Positions 21,741 to 33,160 are shown, counted from the first letter of the stretch. The stretch is DNA of 64,000 bases from Didymella arachidicola (GCA_016630955.3 CM050000.1:558001-622000); one strand, 5' to 3'. The notes: a model not told the origin generated them from the letters alone. A program made the numbers and translations.

Positions 21741-23843
21741 CCGTGTCCGTGCGCGTGACGCCCGTGTTCAGTCAACGCCCGGCATCAACACCATCACGAG
21801 CTGCCCAAAATGAGCTTGTTGAGCCACAAACAATAGCTATTATGGTAGGACTTTTTAGTAGACTAATGCATTAATGTATGTAATAGTGTACAATAAAGGA
21901 CTAATAATTTTAAGTTGCTGTGCGGCCGCTGCGTGTAGTGTGAGTGCGAGGTGCAGGTGCAGGCTCCTCTACAACTACACTACCTATAGCAGCAGCCACA
22001 CGCCTCCTTTTTAATCGCTAAATAGCTGTAGGCTCTGTTAAAGCTTTGCGCTTGCCTAAATTAGGCAATTGTATAACTTTCTCAGCGTTGCGCTCCTTTT
22101 GTTTACGCTCGCGTTTGGCGGCTTTGTGTGCGCGCTTGACCTTCGCATTCTCTAGCTTCTCTTTATAGGCCTTTGACCTCTGCTCTTTCTTTAACTTGTT
22201 GTGTAGTGCTGTAGAAGCTCGCGCAAGCTTACGATCAGCCTTTTGTGCTTCTTCTTCAAGTTGTTGTTGCTCATTGACGTGCGCGCGGAACCTGGCTTCG
22301 CGAACTTTGCGAGGTGACCAGAACAGAGGCTTATGGTGGTGAGCACTACGCTCCTGCAAGTCAAGCGTCGTGCCCTTGCCTCTGTGCTTTTCCTTGCTCT
22401 GCATTGCCTTATTAAGCCGCTCATTTTTAAGGTGGAGGAGCTCGTTGTGCACAGAAAGCTTGTGTAAAGTGCGGCGAAGAACCTGAGCGCTCTTCTTATC
22501 GTCACCCTCCACAGCACGCTTGAAGGAGCGGTCGATTTGACGCCAATCTGCTCCACTATAGCTAGAAAGACTGCTAGCAGAAGAAGAGCGAGCTGGAGCG
22601 TGCCTCTCGAGTACTCGATCGGGATTGAAAGGTGAGAGTCCCACTGCCTCAAAGGCGCTGAGTATGAGCTCATTGCGGAACGTCTTCACCCAAGCTCTCC
22701 AGAATAACAAGAAGAAGTCGCCTTTCTTGATGCTGCCGCCGCCGCTTGCTTCATGAAGGTATTGCGTAAGCTCATTCGAATAGTTTGTAGCCAACGGAGA
22801 GAAGCACACAACGTCGAGCGGCTGGAGACTGTGGGTGCTGTGTGGAGGATATATGCACAATAGGATGCGATTAGCGTCGCAGTATTCGATAAATCTCATC
22901 GTTAGGTGTGAGCTGTGGCCGTCAACAACGAGCAATTGCCATGCGCGGCGAGCTTTGCGCTTCGTGTAGCGATCGAAGACCTGCTCTAACCAGCTTACGC
23001 CAAGGTCATCGTTAGACCAGCCAGAAGGAGACGCGCCTACAAATACTGAGTGTTTCCCTGGCTCGATGTCTGCTACCCACGTCGATTAGAGCTTCTGCGC
23101 TTTGCTGGCGTATATGATGCCTGGAGGGAGAGCTGAGCCATCAGCGCAGATGCTCGCGATGAGCGTCACCCACTCCCGATTGCCACCCTGGAGTGCTTAC
23201 CTGCCTCTCTTCCTCTTGTAATCTGCTCTAGAGAAGATGCGCTTGCTCCTGCCAACGATACCAATCGCGACGCCCTTCTCATCCATATTTTACGTATTGC
23301 GCGGCTCAACGTCGTACTCCTGTATCTTATCGCGCAAAATAGCAAAGTACGCGGCATACTTTTCATAGGAATCAGCGGTGTGCCTTACGGAGTCCATCGC
23401 GGTGGTCCATTTGGCTACTAATCGTTCAGAGTTGTTGTTGATAAAGCGAGTAATCCAGCTCTCAGAGACGCTCGTTTTGCATATAGCAGAGGCGAAATTT
23501 CCTATCATCTCTCTTGTATGTGGTAAGTGACGCGCTGTGAGCGATTCTATATACTTTGCAAGGTATTCCTCCTGTTGTGAGCTGAGCTTTCGTCGATGCA
23601 CGTTCGCGTCGTTCCTCGGCTGCTGAACACCTCGGTGACGGCGCGACAGAGTTGAACGATCAACGCCATATTCTATAGCAATTTTGGTGTAGCAGATCTT
23701 TTTGCCAGGGCTTAGTTTGTCTATCGCAGCAAGAGCATCGTTGATTCCAGGCATTGTTGTGGTTGGATTACGCGTCAAAACGTATGGGCTTGTTGACATT
23801 ATCGGGCGATCTGTGAACACGGGCGTTGTGCGCACGGACACGG
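21741..23843 (-). mobile_element. pogo/Fot1-like DNA transposon, inactivated copy (element 1)
   Basis: Tc1/mariner-superfamily element of 2103 bp. The left end (21741 on) reads CCGTGTCCGTGCGCGTGACG and continues CCCGTGTTCA. The right end (to 23843) is the inverted version with a few changes (…GCGCACAACG… when read inward). A TA dinucleotide flanks each side (21739-21740 and 23844-23845), the target duplication expected of the superfamily. One transposase frame fills the interior on the minus strand but carries three stop codons. The next element starts right after the right-hand TA. Confidence 0.88.
22018..23799 (-). pseudogene. pogo/Fot1-like transposase with three in-frame stops
   Basis: DDE transposase related to CENP-B/Tigger/Fot1. 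One reading frame of 594 codons runs without frameshift from ATG 23799 to the stop at 22018. It is broken by TAA codons at 23290-23292, 23197-23199 and 23086-23088. N-terminal helix-turn-helix signatures (KICYTKIAIEYGVDRSTLSRRH) and a CENP-B-like DNA-binding part (SWITRFINNNSERL) are followed by the first catalytic Asp in NMDEKG. The second Asp is in VVDGHSSH, and PLDVVCFSPLA marks the region before the third acidic residue. The C-terminus is Lys/Arg-rich coiled coil. Compared with the intact neighbour, two stops fall at positions where the neighbour has Tyr (MYNMDEKG; AIYSGW). Simple C-to-T change therefore does not explain them. Confidence 0.85.
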
Positions 23844-23845
23844 TA

Positions 23846-23889
23846 CCGAGTCCGTGCGCGTGACGCCCACCATCGCGTAACGCCCCGCT
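23846..23889. repeat. Left terminal inverted repeat of element 2 (44 bp)
   Basis: Perfect inverted match to 25902-25945; probable transposase binding site. Confidence 0.93.
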
Positions 23890-23997
23890 GAGATCCTATC
23901 GACTTGTTGAAAAATAAGGTTACTGAGCCACCAACAACAGCAAATATTGTATAATATTGTAGTAGAGTAGTAAATAGACCTATGTGAACTACTTGTG

Positions 23998-25857
23998 CTA
24001 CTTGTATTTACTTGGAAGCCTAACGTTGCGTCCGCGGCGAGTAGTGACTGGTGGAGGAGCTGAGGGTGCCTCAGGGGCTTCTTTCGCACCACCAGCATCA
24101 CCAGCTTGTTTCTGACGCTTATTGCTACCTGAGGTAGCTTTTAAGGCTTTACGCTTACCCTTTTGGGATAATTGGATAGCAGTAGTAGCTTGACGAGCGT
24201 CCCTTTGACGCTGCGCTTCAGCTGCCTTCTTAGCCTTCTCCTGCACCCTCACCTCCTTAGCTCTCTCACGCTCTGTACGCTTCTCCTGAGCCTCTCTTGC
24301 TCTCTGAAGCTTAATTGCTACTTGCTCTTGCTTCTGACGTAGCTTTTGAAGATGCTGCTCCTCCTGTTCTTGCTCATTGATCTTCCGACGATAGTGTGCC
24401 TCTCTGACCTTCCGAGGAGACCAAAATACAGGTTGACTTTGGTACTCCTTCCGCTGTTGGAGACTCAGGGGCTTACTCTTCTTATTGTGCTTCTTCCTGT
24501 GTGCAAGAGACTCCTGCAGGCCTTTGTTCTGCTCAGTAAGCAGCTCAACCTGGGCAGTAAGAGAGTGAATTGCCCCTGTCAGCTCCCGCACTGCCTCACT
24601 GTCAGGTTCCTTCACATGATCCTTAAGTACCTGCCTTATACGCCTCCAGTCTGTTGGTCTAAGAGCTCCTGATTGTTCTTCTTTGTCTGTATAAGTGTTG
24701 TTGACTTGTTTGAGTACAGCAGAGGCGTCAGGGGGCCATATCCCTGTGGCTGCAAAGGAGTTGACGATTGTTGACTCCTGAAATGAGCTCTGCCACGCCG
24801 CCCAGAACAGGTGTAAGAAGTTTGATTTAGTGACTGGAGAGGTCCCCTGACTGCTTTGGAGGAACTGCGTAAGCTCATTTGAGTATGCTCGTGCCAGAGG
24901 TGAGAACAGGCAAACGTCCAGTGGCTGGAGCCTGTGTGTTGAGTGAGGGGGAAGGATCATCACGAGTATCTTGCGTTGGTTGGCGTACTCAATAAAGTCA
25001 GGGGTAACGTGGCTCCCGTGGCCGTCAAGTATCAAAAGACGATACTTTCTCCGTGCTGTGGCCTTAGTAGCGCGATCGAACACCTGTTCAAGCCAGGCAA
25101 GAGCTATCTCGTTGTTGCTCCAGCCTGTACTAGATGAGCTGACAAAGACTGAGTGTTCCCCTGGCTTGATATCCTCCACCCAGCCTGAGTATATAGCTTG
25201 ATTGGCTGCTGGGTATATGAGGCTTGCTGGCAGGGCTTCCCCTGAGGCACTTATGCAAGCAATAAGCGTGATCCACTCCCGTGAGCCGTCTTGGAGAGTA
25301 CCTCTGACTTGCTTGCTGTCCCACAGTGGCCGGGAGAACACTCGTTTTGCACGTTCAAGTACCCCGATCATGAAGCCCTTCTCATCCATATTGTACATGT
25401 GCTGAGGCTCAATGCTGTACTCAGCTATCTTGCTGTGTAGAAGTGTGAAGTAGGCCTCAAAAGAAGCCCCTGAGTCAGCTTGGTGGCGATTGCGATCCTT
25501 CCCTGTTGCCCATTTGGTGACCAGTTCAGCTGTGTGACGGTGGAGGAAGCGAGTAACCCAGCTATCAGAGACGCTGCTACCAGCTACTTTAGACGCGTAA
25601 TTTCGGATCTGAAGCCTGTTAGGAGGGAATCCGTCCTCAGTAAGCTTATTAATAAGCTTAATAAGCTCTTGTTCTTCAGTGTTGTTGAGTTTCCGTTGGT
25701 TAACTGCTTTGACCTCCCTAGAAGTTGAAACCCCTTTGTGCCTCCGCGCTAACGTAGACCGATCAACTCCCTTTGCTTTAGCAAACTTTGTGTATGAAAG
25801 TTGTTCTTTATGATTGCGCAAATCGAATTCTGTAGCCGCTTCTTGAATTGAGTCCAT
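23998..25857 (-). CDS. pogo/Fot1-like transposase (DDE superfamily endonuclease)
   Basis: Cuts and joins the element ends at TA targets in the nucleus. Uninterrupted frame of 619 residues from ATG 25857. Order: psq-type helix-turn-helix (about 15-50, YTKFAKAKGVDRSTLARRHKG), CENP-B-type DNA-binding domain (about 60-125, SWVTRFLHRH), then the DDE domain. Its first Asp is in YNMDEKG, its second in LILDGHGSHV, and the third-acidic region follows HRLQPLDVCLFSPLARAYSNEL. From about 430 on, a heptad-like coiled coil gives way to a strongly basic Lys/Arg/Glu/Gln tail that ends with a GRNVRLPSKYK-like segment. The length exceeds the ~540 residues usual for Fot1 because of this tail. No inactivating change visible. 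Confidence 0.92.
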   Translation of the reverse strand: MDSIQEAATEFDLRNHKEQLSYTKFAKAKGVDRSTLARRHKGVSTSREVKAVNQRKLNNTEEQELIKLINKLTEDGFPPNRLQIRNYASKVAGSSVSDSWVTRFLHRHTAELVTKWATGKDRNRHQADSGASFEAYFTLLHSKIAEYSIEPQHMYNMDEKGFMIGVLERAKRVFSRPLWDSKQVRGTLQDGSREWITLIACISASGEALPASLIYPAANQAIYSGWVEDIKPGEHSVFVSSSSTGWSNNEIALAWLEQVFDRATKATARRKYRLLILDGHGSHVTPDFIEYANQRKILVMILPPHSTHRLQPLDVCLFSPLARAYSNELTQFLQSSQGTSPVTKSNFLHLFWAAWQSSFQESTIVNSFAATGIWPPDASAVLKQVNNTYTDKEEQSGALRPTDWRRIRQVLKDHVKEPDSEAVRELTGAIHSLTAQVELLTEQNKGLQESLAHRKKHNKKSKPLSLQQRKEYQSQPVFWSPRKVREAHYRRKINEQEQEEQHLQKLRQKQEQVAIKLQRAREAQEKRTERERAKEVRVQEKAKKAAEAQRQRDARQATTAIQLSQKGKRKALKATSGSNKRQKQAGDAGGAKEAPEAPSAPPPVTTRRGRNVRLPSKYK

Positions 25858-25901
25858 ATTGACTGAGCTATGGGGTGTTGAAGATGGGGTGCGATTTGCT
25901 T

Positions 25902-25945
25902 AGCGGGGCGTTACGCGATGGTGGGCGTCACGCGCACGGACTCGG
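25902..25945. repeat. Right terminal inverted repeat of element 2 (44 bp)
   Basis: Perfect inverted match to 23846-23889; followed directly by the TA target duplication. Confidence 0.93.
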
Positions 25946-28449
25946 TAGGGGACGAGGACTCCGGCTCTGAGGGCGGTTTCCACCCGGGATCCCTTTCGAA
26001 TGCGCCCATTCAGCCCTCCCGCAGCAGTGCCGAGATCTATGAAGATTAACGGAGAAGTAAAGTAGAAGTACGGCGGGATAAAGAGGTCATTAATTATTGA
26101 ACTATTGTTGACGGTAGGATTAAATGTTGTTAGTTGAGCCTCATCAGGCTGTTGCCCCGAGGTATTGCCGTTCAACATCACGACATCCACAACGTCAGAC
26201 ATGCTTTCACAAACACCCACCATATATGTCGAGCGAACCGGCCTCAAGCTCTTGATTGTATTTTGAACAACGCTATCAAGAGATCCCTAGACGATTTTAC
26301 GTTCCGGCGATGCCTGCGGCGCTCGTGCAAAAACGCTCAACTACATTGAAGTGAAAGCCAGTGACGATACGCTCTGCAGACAGGCAGTTTGCTGTGATCC
26401 TTTGGCTTCGGCATAGCAAGTTTTTGCGAGATGTATTCACAAGCAGTGCCAGCGTGGCTTTGTGCTCGCAGATGACCGTTTGTATTATGACTCCACACTA
26501 CGGCGCTTCCACAGCAATAGAGGTATACCATCTCAGTTCCCTCGCTGTTGTTCTTTTCTAAGCACTCAAGAGCCAATTATAAAAGTTGCGATCAAAGTAT
26601 CGAAGGGTCAACATCCTCACCTTCCGTTCTTGTCTAGAGTCTTGCCGTAGTAGATGACGCACCTTCCACTGGGTTCCGCTTCTTTCACTGCGCACCTCTC
26701 ACCGAGTGCTCTCCATGTTATACTATGTTATGCTGTTCGATAAATAGCTCTGATAGTGGTAGATGGAATGTACACAGCAACACCTGCGCGGTCAGGCCGA
26801 CTCCTTGCAGCAACTGCAGTGCAGTGTTGCAAGGCCGCTGCTGCCTGCAATGCAAACAGTGACGCAACCCGTCTCAGCTTCCCCTCATCTTCACCTCACC
26901 GTCGCCGGCGCACGGAGGCTGGCAGGCTTGGCACCGCCCACGCTCAACACAATATTCTCGCTCGTCCCCGGATACTACCTTATCTCCCTCCTTCGACTTC
27001 GACCACCATCCGCTTGCAGACGCAACCGCTGTCTACAGTTCTTGTGAGAGCCGTTAGATCCCTGGCCAAATTCAGACAAGTGAGGTTGCCCCTTCTACAG
27101 TCTCGTAATGTAGCACGAATCTCATCCTCTGCAGGAATATTGGCTTCGGCTACGACTTCTGCAGCTGTCAGATCGTTCTAGCTTTCGAAAAGTCTTGCAA
27201 GCAAGAGAACTGGCTTCAGGATCACGAGCATGTCCTCTTTACTGGAGCGGTCGTTAGTATCAGCGCCACCAAGAGGCTCACCCACCAGAAGGAGGTCGCT
27301 GTGCAGCTGTAATTCAGCAGCGCCCGCGACGCCGCCGCCAATGCCGAGCTCGTGATACAACAGCACGCCAGGACGGTCTTGCTGTCAAAGGTAGTTGATA
27401 ATGTGCAACAAACTTTCGGCTTCAAGCTGAGGTAGAGGATCAAGTTGGGTGCAAATCACGCTAGGTCAACCGCACCCCATGCACAGGAAGGCTAACACCT
27501 ACTTGAAGCATTTGATCCAGCTTCTGTACGAGCCCAGGGCGTCGAAGGAGGCACTGGTCGAGAAGCTGGATGAGACCAGAGCCAAAGGAGGCCAACTTTC
27601 GGAAGCAGCAGAGCACAGCAACACCGACAAGTACCATCGCGGTCATCAAGGTGCGCGTAGTGGACGCGACGGTCGTGTCGACAGAGCGGACGTGGTGATC
27701 ATGGTCATGGTCGTGGCAATGGTCGTGGGCGGGGACCACCGCAGGCTGCTGCGGTCGAGCGTCCGAAACGGTGATTGTCGTCTGCCTGAATCACTCAGAA
27801 ACGCGGGTGTGGAGCATCGTTAATTGATTGCGTCCGTGACTGACGCACAGACAAGCCAGAGTCCAGCGGAAGACGAACGACTTTACAGCGTGACGCTCTA
27901 TCATGCAGCAGCCTGCATCGACGGCCCCTCGCCGATGCTGCAAAACTTTTGCGAACCGTCGTAGCGGCTGCATTGCATGCGCTTAGCCAAACATACAGTA
28001 CAGTCAAATCACTTGCTCGCGCGTGCACCCGCGGCTCGCCACCGCTAACCACGCGCGTTACTTGCACCCGTGATCGCGCGGCATCGGGAAATCCTCAAGG
28101 CCTACTGGATGTTGAGAATCATTCTCTCCCTCTTCACCTGTATGCGACGCGCCGCTTGATCTTTCCAAAACTGCTCTGCGCAGTTAGTCGTTCTCTGTTC
28201 TGCCTCGCGGTCTGGTTGTTTGGAGCTCGGCCTCTTTGGTGACGCGAACGGCTGTCTTAACTCATCAGCACGCGCCCAAGCGAGAACACGTCCGTGGACC
28301 AACCCTCCCAATCAATCACCCCGCCATCAGGGTATCTTGCCCTTGTCTGCGTACACTGCCCAGCTACCCTATTGTTTCCTCTTGTTTCTTGGACTTGGAT
28401 CAGTTGTATCTTGCGATATATCACGTTGGGACCTTACCCCGCCGCCACG
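25946..28449. other. Gene-poor 2.5 kb with a possible decayed coding stretch
   Basis: No confident gene. On the plus strand from 27181 to about 27430 a reading frame with coding-like composition (EHVLFTGAVVSISATKRL … QQHARTVLLSKVVDNVQQ) is interrupted by TAA and TAG codons. Downstream is a Gly/Arg/His-rich stretch. This looks like a gene relic beside the transposons. Short frames at 26756-27181 have no domain. Confidence 0.35.
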
Positions 28450-29805
28450 ATGCGTAAGTCCAAGTCGCGTCTCTAGCACGATCGCGATGAGCGTCCACTT
28501 ACGCCATGCATCACAGAGACCGACACAGCCCGCGCTATGGACATAGCCACGCCGCGTAAGCTGGATGTGCCTGAATCACAAGAGAGTGTAGAATCTACAG
28601 TTTCCAGTACTTTCTCTGCACCGGCTCTAGCATCAACCTCGAGCAACTTATCCTCGGATCAAGATGTAGCTTCGCCGTCCAAGTCCAATGGCCACGCGGA
28701 TTACAGTAGATCTGCTCAAGAGCCAATGTCGGTTTCACCAAGTCGAGCCTATAGTCACGTTGCGATAGTAGACGCACCCCGGATCGACGCAGCCGCTGCG
28801 AACGCATTGCAACCCGGTCACACAACAGCAACACCCATGTCCCAGACGTCTCCTACGACCCAGGGCTTCAAGAGGAGTGCAGGTGGATCAGTCAAGGGAG
28901 CTGGATCGTCTACAAGTCCTACGCGGAGGACATTCGCGCACAAACGTAACAAGAGCATGGATACACATTCGAGTACGCGTATTGGAGAGGTGTGTGAGAG
29001 TTGTCTGAATTACGGCCTACATGTAGCTGACCTATACGCAGCTATCCGCCCAGCTCAAGACTCGTCTCTCGTATGCAATGGTCAAGGTGCAGAACGGCTG
29101 GGAGAAACAGTCCCTTGAGGAGTTGGAAGAAGTACACTCGCAAAAGGGATCGCCCAACTCTGCACCTGGTGGTACTCGGGTCGCATTTGACTCTCCGTCC
29201 ACCACAGACTACCGTCGAAGACCGAGCACCACGTCCGACAACTCTGACTACATGATGATGTCTCCAGCTTCAGAGTCGACGCGGTCGCATGCCGTCAACT
29301 CAGGTGAGTCTCGTGACCCCTCTTCACTCTCGGGTCATCTTACTGATCTTTCTCAGCATATTGGCGATTGACTAACAAGCCAGCAATGAACGCAGCCGCT
29401 AACTTGATATCCATCACTGGCGGCCACGCATCTGCTGCAGCTCCTGAATTCGAGTCTGCAAGAAGACGCAGATCGAGCGTCACCCATCCACCACCGTCAA
29501 TGTTAGGGTCAGCACAAAGAAAGCACCATAGTGATGTGGGCGCCAGTCATCGTGCACCGGCGACACCTCGAGCAGGTATCCTCCGAATGCCGAGCCAGCA
29601 AGCCGAGAAAGACGCTGTCGACACTCTGTTGTTCATGAGCAGTCCAAAAAATTCCCAGCATTTCCCACATACAAGTCAGGTCGGTCAAAGCGCCTTGCGC
29701 GAAGGAGCTCCTCAACGGCGCGTCATGTTCGAGGCGTATCCACCTCAAGACCGACGGATGGTGTACCAGCCACCTATGCCCACCTCAAGCCACTATACAA
29801 CCTGA
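28450..29805 (+). CDS. Whi5/Nrm1-type G1/S transcriptional repressor
   Basis: Repressor of SBF/MBF-dependent G1/S genes, in the nucleus. Four exons: 28450-28453, 28517-28989, 29042-29303 and 29384-29805, giving 386 residues. The first exon is only four bases, ATGC, followed by GTAAGT; joined to AGACC it gives MQTDTARAMDIATPRK. Intron 2 joins RIGE to LSAQLKTRLSYAMVKVQNGW, the signature of the Whi5/Nrm1 family. Near the C-terminus, EKDAVDTLLFMSSPKNS matches the short family motif (GTB-like) that binds the transcription factor. The remainder is Ser/Pro/Thr-rich with many SP/TP sites, as expected of a CDK-controlled repressor. The four-base first exon is unusual; ATG 28537, in frame, is the alternative start. 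Confidence 0.85.
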
Positions 29806-31034
29806 CCGTATGCCCCTCAGCCGGCACGGTAGTCAGCAGCGTACTACTCCGTAATCACTCAGGACCTTTCAACACCCTCATCTCATGGCTCGGCGAATGC
29901 ATTACATTGATGGCGTTGTGGTGTGGTGATACCCATTTGATTTGTCGCATCAAAGGCATATTCTTACTCAATCATCTCAGAATACTCGTGGAGGCTATCT
30001 CCTATGCGCCTGTTATTCCTCTCAAGAGGCACATCAGCTACTTTTGAGTATCGCGTTGTCATCTGCCATTAAGCTTCAGCGCCTATGGCTTGGTTGTGAA
30101 TAAGCGAGCATTTCCAGAACTAAGAACGACATTTAACGAAACAACGAAATAATACTTGATACCAACATGGCTGTTGTGTGCTTAAAACAAAGCAAACCAA
30201 CTGACCAGACTGCGCCAAAACCTTTTGAACGCACGAGACGCACCCTATCATTCGCCAACTGCTTTTCTATTGTCTGAGAAAGCGTTCACTCGGCTTGGCC
30301 TGCAACATCAGAGTGTGACCACCCTGACGGCGACCTGAGCTTTTGGCAACACGAACGCTTGGCCGAGTCTACTCCGATCCTGCGCCTGCGTAGCGAGCTG
30401 CAGATCCTCAACAAAGGGTACTCACAGCATGGTCATACCCCAGAGCTCTGGCTCCACCACGATGTATAGCCTATGGCTGAGGTGTGGCAGACCTCAATTG
30501 CTTTCAGTTTCATCGAGTCTGTGGAGGAGTAGTTGAATGCCTCCTTCCTCAAATTATCTCGCGACTGCCATTTAAGGCTAAGACACTAAAGCCGTTGCCC
30601 AGACATCTCAAGAGCCTCAACTTGTTTTCCTCTCGTCTAAGACCCAATGTAGACACTCATATCAGTCCCACTTCTTAATCGGTGTTCCTGCATGGCGGTC
30701 GTGGGGGAGCGCGCTTATGAGGTCATCCTTGCTCCGTGGGTCGCATCGACCAAATCAGCGTATCAGCCCACAGACGCTCCAGCTTCGCGTGCCCGCAACC
30801 CCTTAGTCAGTTTGGCGAAGCATTTAAATACTCCAGAGGCCCACCTGCGCTTCCCCATTGACTTTTCTGCTGTACATCCCTTCCCCAGACCGGCGACCGA
30901 CTTCCCTGCGTTCGACAAACCTGACGTGTTGCTGAGCTCACAACGATTTCGAGCAAGCTTGAGCCCGGACCACCACCGACCTCCGATCGAGACGAGCAGT
31001 CGCTAAGCGATTCTGCCGACAGAAGAGCGAGAAT
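29806..31034. other. Intergenic: upstream of ach1
   Basis: 1.2 kb. Short frames only, including an upstream one at 30692-31006 that ends 29 bp before the ach1 ATG in a pyrimidine/purine-mixed leader. No supported gene. Confidence 0.45.
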
Positions 31035-32944
31035 ATGTCGGTTTCTGCGGCGCTGAAGGCTAGGGTCAGGAGACCCAGCTATCTGAAGAAGATTGCAAAG
31101 GCGGAGGATTTAATTCATCACTTCCCCAACGACGCGTACATTGGATGGTCTGGCTTCACAGGTGTCGGTTACCCAAAGTAAGTGGAGCTGTTCATGGTTC
31201 TGCGAGTCAATTTCGAACGGACTTGGCGGTTTTAGTGGAAAAGAAGGCATGCTTCGGGTTGCTTTTGTGGAGATGTGACGTGGTTGGTGTTGAGCGTATG
31301 CCGAGGGGGAACGGAAGTTTGAAGATTAGCAGGATTGCCGAGATATCTCCGACCTCGTAACTTCGAATCGAAGAGCGGCGACTATGGCCATGCATTAGGC
31401 ATTATAGATCCAGAGAGGCTAACAAGATTCTTGCAGGAAGATACCGATTGCCCTTGCAGAGCATGTCGAGAAGAACAACCTTCAGGGCAAGCTCAAGTAC
31501 AACCTGTTCGTCGGTGCTTCGTCTGGCGCAGAGACTGAGAACCGATGGGCAAGAAACAACATGATCAACCGCCGTTCGCCGCATCAGGTCGGTAAGGATA
31601 TTGCCAAGGGTATCAACAACGGCAACATTCATTTCTGGGATAAGCACCTGAGCATGTTTCCTGTGGATCTGATGTACGGTTTTTACACACTCGATAAGCC
31701 ACAGAATCGCCTCGATGTAACCATTGTCGAGGCATCTGCAATCACAGAAGATGGTGGCATCATTCCTGGTGCCTCGGTTGGTGCAACACCAGAGCTCGTC
31801 CAGATGGCAGACAAGATCATTATCGAGGTCAACACCGCCGGTCCTAGCTACGAGGGTCTGCACGACATCACAATGACCGATCTGCCGCCCAACCGGAAGC
31901 CGTACCTCGTCATGTCTCCAGAGGATCGCATCGGTACACCACACGTCCCGGTTGATCCTGAGAAGGTCATTGCCATCGTCGAGAGCGACTATGCCGATCA
32001 GACGCAGCCCAACGCCCCGGCAGACGAAACCTCGAAGGCCATTGCTGGTAACCTTATCGAGTTCTTGGAACACGAGGTCAGCAAGGGACGCCTTCCCAAG
32101 AATCTCCTTCCTCTCCAGTCTGGTATCGGCAACATCGCGAACGCAGTCATTGAGGGCCTTGCGACGGGAGGTGCTAACTTCAAGAACCTGAAGGTCTGGA
32201 CTGAGGTACTCCAGGACTCTTTCCTTGACCTGTTCGACTCTGGTAACCTCGATTTCGCTACTGCCACATCGATCCGTTTCTCACCGGACGGTTTCCAGCG
32301 ATTCTACAACAAGTGGGAGGAGTATGCACCAAAGCTGTTGCTTCGCTCGCAGCAGGTTTCGAACTCCCCTGAGATCATCCGCCGTCTCGGTGTCATTGGG
32401 TAAGTTGTAGGCGTAGAAACCAGGAGCAGCACTGACAATCCTCAGTATGAACACTCCCGTCGAAGTCGACATTTATGCTCACGCCAACTCTACCTGCGTC
32501 ATGGGCTCGCGTATCCTGAACGGTCTCGGTGGCTCTGCCGATTTCCTGCGCTCTGCCAAATACTCCATCATGCACACACCCTCAACCCGCCCCTCGAAGA
32601 ACGACCCAACCGGAGTATCCTGCATCGTGCCCAAGGTCACTCACGTTGACCAGACCGAGCACGACCTCGACGTTGTCGTCACTGAGCAGGGTCTCGCTGA
32701 CGTCCGTGGCATGTCTCCCCGCCAGCGTGCCAGGGTTATCATTGATAAGTGCGCTCACCCTGATTACAAGCCCATTCTCCAGGACTACTTCGACAAGGCC
32801 GAGTTTGAGTGTCTGAGGAAGGGATGGGGACACCAGCCGCATCTGCTCTGGAACGCATATGATATGCACAAGCATCTGAATGAGCACGGCACTATGAAGC
32901 TGCCCAAGTGGGACTACTCGAGTGCCGAGGCTGGTATGCGCTAA
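31035..32944 (+). CDS. ach1: Acetyl-CoA hydrolase / CoA-transferase Ach1
   Basis: Mitochondrial CoA-transferase family enzyme that moves CoA between short-chain acyl-CoAs and acids (acetate, succinate, propionate detoxification). Exons 31035-31177, 31437-32399 and 32446-32944, about 534 residues, the usual length. Intron 1 is long for this window (259 nt) with a GTAAGT donor and TTGCAG acceptor; phases join AA|G. Recognisable blocks: YIGWSGFTGVGYPK, FVGASSGAETENRWA, ASVGATPELVQMADKIIIEVN, LQSGIGNIANAV, HANSTCVMGSRILNGLGGSADF, and VTEQGLADVRGMSPRQRA. Ends MHKHLNEHGTMKLPKWDYS. Start ATG gives MSVSAALKARVRRPSYLKK, a short basic N-terminus consistent with mitochondrial import. Confidence 0.95.
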
Positions 32945-33160
32945 GCCATAGCCATGACAGTGTATAACGAGAATCAATAAGTTATAAGTTCACCAAGCTT
33001 GGAATCCTGCCTTGCATCTCGTGCTGAATCAGGCTGTTCTGCTGTAACGCCTGACGTAGCCATCGTATCCGGCGCTTCAAAGTTCCACTGCAAAAAGAAG
33101 GACTATGGCTCTGTGCCTGTTGTTTCCGTTGTCACGTAGTGTTGATAAGACCTGCAGCGC

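Larger units (their letters stand above)
23846..25945 (-). mobile_element. pogo/Fot1-like DNA transposon, apparently intact (element 2)
   Basis: 2100-bp element with 44-bp terminal inverted repeats at 23846-23889 and 25902-25945. The two are identical when one is reverse-complemented. They begin CCGAGTCCGTGCGCGTGACG and continue CCCACCATCGCGTAACGCCCCGCT. TA dinucleotides flank both sides (23844-23845, 25946-25947). The outer 20 bp differ from element 1 at one position, so the two are related families sharing outer ends, but the inner TIR differs. Perfect TIRs and an uninterrupted transposase suggest recent movement or an active source copy. Confidence 0.93.

Noticed and set aside
23180..23210. 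Frameshift in transposase pseudogene of element 1
   Set aside because: Re-reading shows the frame is continuous from 23799 to 22018; only TAA stops interrupt it.
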